DNA of 5,166 nucleotides from assembly GCA_900552425.1 (NCBI GenBank), contig URZR01000133.1, positions 1 to 5,166 of the forward strand, given 5' to 3'. Made by a program: the position numbers and the translations under genes. Shown here one piece after another: positions 1 to 5,166 of this stretch (position 1 is the first letter of the stretch; each line of letters starts with the position of its first letter). The stretch comes from an uncultured Collinsella sp. (GTDB taxonomy: Bacteria; Actinomycetota; Coriobacteriia; Coriobacteriales; Coriobacteriaceae). The notes under the pieces were generated by a model, which ran no database searches, was not told where the DNA came from, and saw nothing but the letters and a program-made list of their open reading frames with translations.

Positions 1-692
1 AGAATGGTGCCGAAGGTGGTGTGGCGGCAGTGATCGGACCAGTAGGTGTCGATCACGCGGATTTCGGTGATGGTGGGGTCGCGATTCTCATCGCGGAAGT
101 ACTGCTGGCAGAAGGCGATGTCCGCCTCGTCCATGGCAAGGCCGCGCTCGGAAATAAAGGCGGCAAGGCCGGCTTCGTCGAGCTCGCGGAAACCGTCGAG
201 CACCTCGACGGGCTGGGGCTCGGGGGTCTCCATGTACAGCGTCTCGGGCAGGTCGAGCGAGGCGATGCGCGCCTCGACGGGGTTCACCACGTAGTGCTTG
301 ATGGCATCAATGGCGGCCTCGTCCAGAGCGCCCGAGATCATATAGACCTTGGCGGAGCGCACGGCGGGGCGCTCGCCCTGGCTGATGAGCTGCACGCACT
401 CGCTGGCGGAGTCGGCGCGCTGGTCAAACTGGCCAGGCAGGAATTCGACGGCAAAGACGGCGCCATCGCTTGCGGGGAGCTCGTCGTAGGTCACATCGAC
501 CTGGGGCTCGCTAAAGACGGTCGGCACGCAGGACCGGAAAAGCTCCTTGTCGATGCCCTCGACGTCGTAGCGGTTGATAATCCTCAGGGCCTCGATGCCC
601 TTGATGCCGAGAATTTCGGTCAGCTCGCCCTTGAGCTGCTGAGCCTCGACGTCGAACCCGGGTTTCTTCTCCACGTAGATACGAGAGACCAT
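1..692 (-). CDS. purL: Phosphoribosylformylglycinamidine (FGAM) synthase, single-chain type, N-terminal part
   Basis: Partial gene: 230 codons read leftward from ATG at 692-690, with the rest beyond the left edge. FGAM synthase converts FGAR to FGAM in the fourth step of cytosolic purine synthesis, using ATP and glutamine. Seen: the protein begins MVSRIYVEKKPGFDVEA, like the N-terminal PurS-like region of the long single-chain 'clostridial-type' enzymes (roughly 1,200-1,300 residues). Residues 215-227 read DTYWSDHCRHTTF, the counterpart of the conserved SEHCRH linker motif that leads into the first AIRS-like domain. The two AIRS-like domains and the glutaminase domain must lie off the window. 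An AGGAAGG ribosome site at 708-702, 9 bases upstream, supports this start. The gene is divergent from the antiporter. The family call is confident. Integrity of the remainder cannot be judged. Confidence 0.93.
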   Translation of the reverse strand, partial: MVSRIYVEKKPGFDVEAQQLKGELTEILGIKGIEALRIINRYDVEGIDKELFRSCVPTVFSEPQVDVTYDELPASDGAVFAVEFLPGQFDQRADSASECVQLISQGERPAVRSAKVYMISGALDEAAIDAIKHYVVNPVEARIASLDLPETLYMETPEPQPVEVLDGFRELDEAGLAAFISERGLAMDEADIAFCQQYFRDENRDPTITEIRVIDTYWSDHCRHTTFGTI

Positions 693-774
693 TGGTTCCT
701 GCCTTCCTGATCGGTTGGGCGTACGGTACGGTATGCGGCAGCGGTCGGTTTGCGGGGTCTGCCCTGCGGTCGCC

Positions 775-849
775 TTGAGCCACATGTTTGTAAACCTCAC
801 TATGATACGACAGCTCGCGGCGCGTTGAGGACGGCGAGGGTGCTACAGT
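775..849 (+). promoter_or_regulatory. Candidate promoters for the antiporter gene
   Basis: The 184-base divergent region between purL and the antiporter holds no gene. Two -10 candidates face the antiporter. TGCTACAGT at 841-849 is an extended -10 box (TG-n-TACAGT) that would give a leader of about 20 bases. TATGAT at 801-806 is closer to consensus, but its nearest -35-like box (TTGAGC, 775-780) is 20 bases away, longer than ideal. No convincing -35 box supports the first. No purine riboswitch core and no clear purL promoter were recognised on the other strand. Confidence 0.35.
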
Positions 850-876
850 GAAGCGCAAACAAGAGAAAGGCATCAC

Positions 877-2439
877 ATGGCATTCGTTTCGCTCGCCATC
901 ATCGCACTCGTGGCCTTTGCGAGTCCTTTTATCGCCTCGGCGATTCCCGGAAAACCCGTTCCCGAGACGGTCTTTTTGCTCGTGCTCGGCGCGGTACTGG
1001 GACCCCATATGCTCGGCGTCATCCATGTAGATGCTGAGGTCTCGCTTGTGTCCGAGCTGGGCCTGGCCTTTTTGTTCCTGCTTGCCGGCTTTGAGATCGA
1101 CCCCAAGAGCATCACGGGCGTCGAGGGGCGCTACGGCTTGGCGACGTGGGTCGTCACGTTTGGTATCGCCTGGCTTGCCGTGCGCTTTACCCCGTGGTTC
1201 TCAGTCAGTCATTTCGACGGTATCGCCGTGACGCTTGCCCTCACTTCGACGGCGCTCGGTACGCTTGTGCCCATCATGCGCGAGCGCTCGCTCACCGGCA
1301 CGCGCGTGGGCGACTCGATTCTCGCGTATGGCACTTGGGGCGAGCTCGGTCCCGTGCTCGCCATGTCGGTGCTGCTGTCTGCCCGCACTGGCATCCAAAC
1401 GCTCGTAATCCTTGGCTTGTTTGCGGTGGTTTGCGTGTTGCTGGCCGTGGTCCCAAGCCGCTCCAAGCGCGTCGGCAGCCGCTTCTTTGCGTTTGTCGAG
1501 GAGCGCGCCGATACCACGTCGCAGACCTTCGTGCGCCTGACGGTGCTCATCCTGGTCACGCTCGTGGCGTTTTCCGCCATTTTTAGCCTCGATATCGTGT
1601 TGGGCGCTTTTGCCGCGGGCTTTGTCCTGCGCTATATCATCCCCGAGGGCAACCATACGCTCGAGCTTAACCTCGATGGCCTTGCCTATGGCTTTTTGAT
1701 CCCGGTGTTCTTTACCGTGTCGGGTGCCAAGATCGACCTGACTGCTGTAGCATCGCGCCCCGGCTTGCTCGTGGGCTTTATCGTGGCGTTGCTGGTTATC
1801 CGCGCCGTGCCCATTCTTATTTCTATGAGCATTTGTCCTGCGACGCGCGATGTGTCGGCGTATGGCCGCATTACCGTGGCCCTGTACTGCACCACGGCGC
1901 TGCCGATCATCGTTGCCGTTACGAGCGTTGCCGTCAACGCGGGCGCGCTGTCGCAAGATATTGCGTCGGTCATGGTTGCCGCCGGTGCCATCACGGTGTT
2001 CTTGATGCCATTGCTCGCGCAGCTCTTCTACCGCGTGGTGGATGCCGCACCGGTCGCCGCCGTGGCAGAGGTTGCCGAGCATCCATCCGATGCGCTCGAC
2101 ATCTTGCGCGCCCACCACGACCTAGCGAGCTTGCTCGCGCGCGAGCACGAGCTGCTGACCTCGCATGGCCATGGTCGCGTATTCGAGGGCCTGCCTACGC
2201 TCGATACGATTGCCGAGCGTCTTTCCGCCGAGGCAGCGAGCGGCCACATCGATGCCCGCATCGTGGACGCGGCGCACCTGCTTGCCGATAAGACCTATGG
2301 AGACGAGGTCGACCCGTCCGAGCTGACTCCGCGTGAGCGCCGCCGCCTGGAGCGCGCCAAGCTCGCTGTGCGCGAATACCGCCGCCGCATGCTGGAGCTC
2401 TATGCGCGCGAAGAAGCCGAAGACGACGACGGTAAGTAG
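877..2439 (+). CDS. CPA2/Kef-type cation:proton antiporter
   Basis: A 520-residue integral membrane protein of the Na+/H+ exchanger (CPA2, Kef/NapA-like) family, which exchanges Na+ or K+ for protons across the cytoplasmic membrane. Seen: about 11-12 hydrophobic segments fill residues 1-388. Family signatures are LGLAFLFLLAGFEID (61-75), TSTALGTLVPIMRE (123-136) and IPVFFTVSGAKIDL (275-288). At 155-156 the membrane core reads Gly-Glu where KefC-type proteins have Gln-Asp, so the exchange carboxylate is probably Glu156. Residues 389-520 form a soluble, strongly charged tail with an Arg/Glu-rich helix near 480-510. It has no TrkA-N/RCK nucleotide-binding glycine motif. A GAGAAAGG ribosome site ends 6 bases before the ATG. 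The gene has its own terminator downstream and no operon partner in the window. Ion specificity cannot be read from sequence. The family call is firm. Confidence 0.88.
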   Translation: MAFVSLAIIALVAFASPFIASAIPGKPVPETVFLLVLGAVLGPHMLGVIHVDAEVSLVSELGLAFLFLLAGFEIDPKSITGVEGRYGLATWVVTFGIAWLAVRFTPWFSVSHFDGIAVTLALTSTALGTLVPIMRERSLTGTRVGDSILAYGTWGELGPVLAMSVLLSARTGIQTLVILGLFAVVCVLLAVVPSRSKRVGSRFFAFVEERADTTSQTFVRLTVLILVTLVAFSAIFSLDIVLGAFAAGFVLRYIIPEGNHTLELNLDGLAYGFLIPVFFTVSGAKIDLTAVASRPGLLVGFIVALLVIRAVPILISMSICPATRDVSAYGRITVALYCTTALPIIVAVTSVAVNAGALSQDIASVMVAAGAITVFLMPLLAQLFYRVVDAAPVAAVAEVAEHPSDALDILRAHHDLASLLAREHELLTSHGHGRVFEGLPTLDTIAERLSAEAASGHIDARIVDAAHLLADKTYGDEVDPSELTPRERRRLERAKLAVREYRRRMLELYAREEAEDDDGK

Positions 2440-2452
2440 TCGATACTTTCTC

Positions 2453-2500
2453 GGGGAAGCCGCGTCCCGCTTTGAAGGCTCGGAACGGGATGTGGTTTCC
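2453..2500 (+). repeat. Palindromic element A (hairpin, REP-like)
   Basis: Begins 14 bases after the antiporter stop codon. Arms 2455-2469 and 2486-2500 form a 15-bp stem without a mismatch if three G-U pairs are allowed in the plus-strand RNA; the loop is 16 bases (2470-2485). Read on the minus strand, it matches element B (2516-2563) over both arms and part of the loop, so the two are diverged copies in opposite orientation. No run of T follows it, so it is not a standard terminator. Likely a repetitive extragenic palindrome or small non-autonomous element, but genome-wide copies cannot be checked here. Confidence 0.6.
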
Positions 2501-2515
2501 GCAAGGAGGTCCTGG

Positions 2516-2563
2516 GGGAAACCGTGCCCCGTTCTGATCCGAAATACTGGGACATAGTTTCCC
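2516..2563 (+). repeat. Palindromic element B (hairpin, inverted partner of A)
   Basis: Arms 2516-2531 and 2548-2563 pair through GGGAAAC/GTTTCCC at the base and CCC/GGG near the loop, with two C-A mismatches and two G-U pairs in plus-strand RNA; the loop is 16 bases. The CCCGTTC-x-GA-x-CC block at 2528-2540 also occurs, on the opposite strand, in element A. The 15-base spacer between the elements (2501-2515) contains AAGGAGGT, a perfect Shine-Dalgarno-like sequence with no convincing gene after it. Confidence 0.6.
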
Positions 2564-2577
2564 TTTCATAACAGGAG

Positions 2578-2619
2578 AAGGCGCGCTGTCTGTAGTTGAT
2601 TCAGACGGCGCGCCTTTTT
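2578..2619 (+). terminator. Rho-independent terminator of the antiporter gene
   Basis: Arms AAGGCGCGCTGTCTG (2578-2592) and CAGACGGCGCGCCTT (2602-2616) form a 15-bp GC-rich stem with one G-U pair and a 9-base loop, followed by TTTTT at 2615-2619. The T run lies on the plus-strand side, so it ends transcription from the antiporter. It may also slow transcripts arriving from the dehydrogenase gene, which is convergent, but no good T run lies in that direction. Confidence 0.88.
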
Positions 2620-2661
2620 GGTTGAGCTATGTTGAAACTTGAAGCCAAAGCTTGTGGCTCC

Positions 2662-3411
2662 TTAGGAGCGGGCGGCTCCGTCGACGGGGAGCACGGCGCC
2701 CGTGACATAGGAGGACATGTCGCTCGCCAGGAAAACAAAGGCGTTGGCGACATCCTCGGGCTCGCCCATGCGACCCAGCGGAATGGTGGCGATGATGGGC
2801 TTGATGACCTCTTCGGGCAGGTTGGCGACCATGTCGGTCTTAGTCACGCCGGGGGCGACGGCGTTGACGCGGATGCCCATGGGAGCGAGCTCGCGCGAGA
2901 GCGACTGGACCATACCGTTGACGGCAAACTTGGACGTGGGGTAACCGACGCCGGAGGGCTGGCCGTACTTGGCGACCATCGAGCTTGTGGTAGTGATGGT
3001 GCCGCCGTGGCCGGCCTCGGTCATGATCTTGGCGGCAGCCTGGTGGCCATTAAAGACGGCGACGACGTTAAGGTCCATGACCTTTGCGAACTCCTCGGCC
3101 GTATAGTTAAGGAGCGGCGAGCGCTGGGAGATGCCGGCATTGTTGACGACCGTGTCGAGACCGCCCATGTCGGCTGCGGCCTGCGTAAAGGCCTCGGTTA
3201 CGGCCTCGAGTGAGGTGAGGTTGCACGAACGCCCCCAGATCTTTGCCTCGGGATAGGCGGCGGCGAGCTTCTCAACGGCCGCGTCGGCGGTTTCCTGACG
3301 CGAACCAAAGACGGTGACGGCGGCGCCTTCCTCGATAAAACGGCAGGCGATGGCATAGCCGATACCGCGTGTGCCTCCGGTGATGATTGCTTTCTTACCC
3401 TCGAGCAACAT
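2662..3411 (-). CDS. Classical short-chain dehydrogenase/reductase, BaiA/FabG-like
   Basis: A 249-residue cytosolic NAD(P)-dependent oxidoreductase. Seen: cofactor motif TGGTRGIG (11-18), NNAG (90-93), and the catalytic tetrad Asn115, Ser144, Tyr157, Lys161 (YPTSK), then the PG turn at 187-188. The length, the FG-x-x-QE loop, YPE, LTS, FNG and SGVGYP-x-SK segments resemble, from memory, the 249-residue BaiA 3-alpha-hydroxysteroid dehydrogenases of bile-acid 7-dehydroxylating clostridia. FabG-type 3-oxoacyl-ACP reductase or another sugar or steroid dehydrogenase remains possible. The loop after the second strand reads GSRQET (36-41); Arg38 favours NADP(H). A longer ORF could start at 3483, but its first 24 residues are unlike the family, whereas ATG 3411-3409 has a GGAGG site. 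Transcribed apart from hom, behind that gene's terminator. No confident promoter seen. Family certain, substrate not. Confidence 0.85.
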   Translation of the reverse strand: MLLEGKKAIITGGTRGIGYAIACRFIEEGAAVTVFGSRQETADAAVEKLAAAYPEAKIWGRSCNLTSLEAVTEAFTQAAADMGGLDTVVNNAGISQRSPLLNYTAEEFAKVMDLNVVAVFNGHQAAAKIMTEAGHGGTITTTSSMVAKYGQPSGVGYPTSKFAVNGMVQSLSRELAPMGIRVNAVAPGVTKTDMVANLPEEVIKPIIATIPLGRMGEPEDVANAFVFLASDMSSYVTGAVLPVDGAARS

Positions 3412-3415
3412 GGTG

Positions 3416-3421
3416 CCTCCA
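3416..3421 (-). promoter_or_regulatory. Ribosome binding site deciding the dehydrogenase start
   Basis: On the minus strand TGGAGG lies 4 bases before ATG 3411-3409. The spacing is short but workable. Together with the family-typical N-terminus MLLEGKKAIITGG, it favours this start over the upstream in-frame ATG at 3483-3481. Confidence 0.7.
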
Positions 3422-3483
3422 TTCTTCGGGGGTGGACATACGCAGCACAGCATAGCGGTGGTCGGAATCGGCCGCGTTTGCAT

Positions 3484-3512
3484 ATCGGTGAACGGTAGCC
3501 CGCGTTACCGAT
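3484..3512. repeat. Inverted repeat upstream of the dehydrogenase gene
   Basis: CGGTA (3493-3497) and TACCG (3506-3510) are inverted around an 8-base centre. The flanking ATCGGT (3484-3489) is complementary to ACCGAT (3507-3512), so two alternative hairpins overlap. It lies 73-101 bases upstream of the dehydrogenase start, a position suitable for a repressor operator or a leader hairpin. The arms are short and chance is possible. Nothing else was recognised in 3412-3559. Confidence 0.3.
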
Positions 3513-3559
3513 GAGCGGCTCGCGCAAATGTGCTTTGCCGTTGTGCTTAGGGCAGGTGA

Positions 3560-3595
3560 CAAAAGGGCTCCCATCCCACATCGGACGGGAGCCCT
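3560..3595 (-). terminator. Rho-independent terminator of hom
   Basis: Reading leftward, arms 3595-3583 and 3576-3564 form a 13-bp stem (AGGGCTCCC core, one G-U pair) with a 6-base loop, followed by TTTT at 3564-3561. It starts 30 bases after the hom stop codon. It separates hom from the dehydrogenase gene, which argues against a shared operon. Confidence 0.87.
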
Positions 3596-3625
3596 CAAGG
3601 CGCGTATTGCTAGGCGAGCGTTGGG

Positions 3626-4969
3626 CTAGTTCGCCATGACGCCTTCGGTCCAAGCCTCAACGTCCTCGATGCGCAGGACGTTGGCGACCTCGGCCACGCA
3701 GCCGACGCTGGCAAGCTCGGCGGCGGCTGCGTGGACGTCCTTCTCGAGCGCGCGGTGCGTCAGGAAGATGACCGAGCAGGCATCGCTGACGCCCGATTTG
3801 CCGTCCTCGACCTGGTTGATGAGCGAGATCGAGATGTTGTGCTTGGCAAAGATGTCGACCGTCTCGGACAGGGCGCCCACGCGGTCGGCGACTTTCAGAC
3901 GCACATAGTACTTGGTCTGGAGCTCGTCCATGGGCTTAAAGGTGAGGTTGTGGCCATAGGGCTCAATCTCGGGCAGCGGAGCCACGCCGCGGCTGATCTG
4001 CTCGGAGAGCGACAGGATATCGCCCACGACGGCGCTCGCGGTGGGGAAGGAGCCTGCGCCCGCGCCGTAGAACATGGTCTCGCCCACGGCGTCGCCTACC
4101 ACGTAGACGGCGTTCATGGCGCCGTTGACCTTGGCGAGCATGTGGTCGGCGGGGATGAGCGTGGGATGCACGCGGACGTCGACGCCGGCGTCGGTGTTGC
4201 GGGCGATGCCCAGCAGCTTAATGGTGTAGCCGAGCTCGCGGGCCTGGGCGATGTCCTCGGCGCCGATGGTGCGGATACCCTGCTGGTACACATCATCGGT
4301 GGTAACGCGGGTGCCAAAGCCGATGGAGGCGAGGATGGCCGTCTTGCTGGCGGCATCGAAGCCGTCGACGTCGGCGGACGGGTCGGCCTCGGCATAGCCC
4401 TTGGCCTGCGCGTCGGCAAGTACGTCGGCGTAATCGGCGCCCTCGGCGTCCATGCGCGACAGGATGTAGTTGGTGGTGCCGTTGAGGATGCCGGCGATGG
4501 TCAGGATCTTGTTGCCCACCAGGTCGTGCTCAAGCGTGCTGACGATGGGGATGCCGCCGCCGCAGCTGGCCTCGCACTTAATCTGCACGCCGCACGCGCG
4601 CGCCTTCTCGGCGAGCGTCTCGACATGACGGCCCAGCAGGGCCTTGTTGGCGGTGACCACGTGCTTGCCCGCGGCGAACGCGGACTCGAAGATCTCGGTC
4701 GCGGGGTGCTCGCCGCCGATGAGCTCGATCACAATGTCTACGGCGGGGTCGCTGACCACGTCGTGCCAGTCTGTCGTGAACGCCTCGGTGCTGATGCCCA
4801 ACTCCTCGGCGCGCGATTGCTCGAGCGCGCATGCGCGGACGATGCGCAGGTCGGCACCGTATGCGGCGACGTAGTCGTCATGGTGCTTCTGAATCAAGCG
4901 GACCACGCCGCCACCGACGGTGCCCAGGCCCACAATGCCAATTCCAACCGAGCGAGTTGCCTCGTTCAT
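3626..4969 (-). CDS. hom: Homoserine dehydrogenase with ACT domain
   Basis: A 447-residue cytosolic enzyme that reduces L-aspartate 4-semialdehyde to L-homoserine with NAD(P)H, the branch point to threonine and methionine. Seen: an N-terminal Rossmann domain with GLGTVGGG (14-21); TANKALL (106-112), with the conserved Lys109; EASCGGGIPI (133-142) and GILNGTTNYIL (160-170) of the catalytic domain; and the block 190-209, whose Glu194, Asp205 and Lys209 keep the spacing of the known catalytic trio. An ACT domain spans about 353-430 (YYVRLKVADRVGALSE onward), expected to bind an amino acid, usually threonine, for feedback inhibition. The length is normal for the monofunctional enzyme; no aspartokinase domain is fused. 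An AAAGGAG site lies 6 bases before the ATG, and a strong terminator follows the stop. No threonine or methionine gene is adjacent within the window. Confidence 0.96.
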   Translation of the reverse strand: MNEATRSVGIGIVGLGTVGGGVVRLIQKHHDDYVAAYGADLRIVRACALEQSRAEELGISTEAFTTDWHDVVSDPAVDIVIELIGGEHPATEIFESAFAAGKHVVTANKALLGRHVETLAEKARACGVQIKCEASCGGGIPIVSTLEHDLVGNKILTIAGILNGTTNYILSRMDAEGADYADVLADAQAKGYAEADPSADVDGFDAASKTAILASIGFGTRVTTDDVYQQGIRTIGAEDIAQARELGYTIKLLGIARNTDAGVDVRVHPTLIPADHMLAKVNGAMNAVYVVGDAVGETMFYGAGAGSFPTASAVVGDILSLSEQISRGVAPLPEIEPYGHNLTFKPMDELQTKYYVRLKVADRVGALSETVDIFAKHNISISLINQVEDGKSGVSDACSVIFLTHRALEKDVHAAAAELASVGCVAEVANVLRIEDVEAWTEGVMAN

Positions 4970-5020
4970 GCCAGGCTCCTTTCTTACGTGGTATACACCT
5001 CTTTTGGTAATCCCCTTTTC

Positions 5021-5026
5021 ATTCTA
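5021..5026 (-). promoter_or_regulatory. Candidate -10 box for hom
   Basis: TAGAAT on the minus strand would place the transcript start near 5014, giving a leader of about 45 bases before the hom ATG. No good -35 box is found at 16-18 bases, so the call rests on the -10 box and its position. Confidence 0.35.
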
Positions 5027-5059
5027 GCGTGGTGAATGAGTCAGGACGCGAAACGGTCT

Positions 5060-5068
5060 TGTTACAAT
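5060..5068 (+). promoter_or_regulatory. Candidate rightward extended -10 promoter
   Basis: TGTTACAAT is an extended -10 box (TG-n-TACAAT) facing right, away from hom. It could drive a gene beyond the right edge. A few ATGs follow: 5143 is closed after three codons, while 5151 and 5155 stay open to the edge but have no clear ribosome site, so no coding region is called. No -35 box is convincing. Confidence 0.3.
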
Positions 5069-5123
5069 GCGCCCCGCGCGATCGCCCTGCTTTCCTGAAC
5101 TGCAGATACCATAGGATAACTTT

Positions 5124-5164
5124 ATTATAGAAAAGTGATTATATGGGCAAATGAATGTTTCCAA
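5124..5164 (-). promoter_or_regulatory. Tandem TATAAT boxes upstream of hom
   Basis: In an AT-rich block the minus strand carries two perfect TATAAT boxes, at 5143-5138 and 5129-5124, 14 bases apart. Partial -35 matches are TTGGAA (5164-5159, 15-base spacer) and TTTGCC (5151-5146, 16-base spacer). Transcripts would have a leader of roughly 145-160 bases before hom. The spacers are short, so either box could be chance in AT-rich DNA, but two exact matches are notable in a GC-rich genome. Confidence 0.45.
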
Positions 5165-5166
5165 TG

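Noticed and set aside
21..710. A 229-codon plus-strand frame opposite purL
   Set aside because: The minus-strand frame encodes recognisable FGAM synthase motifs; the plus-strand product is a Gly/Val/Leu/Asp-rich shadow.
719..735. Short tandem repeat GTACG-GTACG-GTATG upstream of purL
   Set aside because: Only about two and a half copies of a 5-base unit; easily due to chance and with no known regulatory match.
693..876. Purine riboswitch or PUR-box in the purL upstream region
   Set aside because: I looked for the conserved purine-riboswitch core and paired PurR-like sites and did not find them.
1201..2118. A 305-codon open frame on the minus strand inside the antiporter gene
   Set aside because: Its composition (very rich in Arg, His, Gly and Gln) is typical of antisense frames of a hydrophobic membrane protein; it has no recognisable domain.
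2524..2571. 15-codon GTG-start frame after the AAGGAGGT octamer
   Set aside because: The spacing of 13 bases is too long, the start is rare, and the frame lies within a palindromic repeat, so it is not supported as a gene.
2642..2660. Small hairpin just after the dehydrogenase stop as its terminator
   Set aside because: The stem AGCCA/TGGCT is only 5-6 bp with a 7-base loop and no continuous T run follows on the minus strand, so it is too weak to call.
3412..3483. N-terminal extension of the dehydrogenase from ATG 3483
   Set aside because: Its 24 residues are unlike the SDR family start, and a ribosome site lies directly before the internal ATG at 3411.
3731..5035. A 434-codon open frame on the plus strand, antisense to hom
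   Set aside because: It mirrors hom codon by codon in GC-rich DNA, is low-complexity and rich in Gly, Ala, Asp and Val, matches no family I know, and overlaps a gene with all catalytic motifs intact.

Overview
The window looks like chromosomal DNA from a GC-rich, gut-type Coriobacteriia, most likely Collinsella or a close relative. This is inferred from base composition, codon use, a single-chain 'clostridial-type' FGAM synthase and a BaiA-like dehydrogenase. It is not proven by any marker gene. It carries four protein genes, all intact inside the window except the first, and no RNA gene, CRISPR array, insertion sequence or phage gene that I can recognise.

Layout from left to right: (1) 1-692, minus strand, the first 230 residues of phosphoribosylformylglycinamidine synthase (purine synthesis), running off the left edge. 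(2) 693-876, a divergent promoter region. (3) 877-2439, plus strand, a 520-residue CPA2/Kef-type monovalent cation:proton antiporter with a charged cytoplasmic tail that lacks an RCK domain. (4) 2440-2661, a convergent intergenic region with two related palindromic elements in opposite orientation and then a strong rho-independent terminator. (5) 2662-3411, minus strand, a 249-residue classical short-chain dehydrogenase that resembles the BaiA bile-acid 3-alpha-hydroxysteroid dehydrogenases. (6) 3412-3625, an intergenic region with a strong terminator for the gene to its right and a small inverted repeat. (7) 3626-4969, minus strand, homoserine dehydrogenase with a C-terminal ACT domain. (8) 4970-5166, its upstream region, ending in an AT-rich block with two perfect TATAAT boxes on the minus strand and an extended -10 box facing right.

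The genes look like independent transcription units rather than one pathway. purL and the antiporter are divergent, the antiporter and the dehydrogenase are convergent, and the dehydrogenase is separated from hom by a terminator. purL and hom are housekeeping biosynthesis genes. The antiporter probably serves ion and pH homeostasis. The dehydrogenase is the most likely niche-specific function. I see no clear new multi-gene system. The points most worth a second look are the BaiA-like enzyme with an altered cofactor loop, the paired palindromes at 2453-2563, and the antiporter's Gly-Glu core motif and unusual tail.
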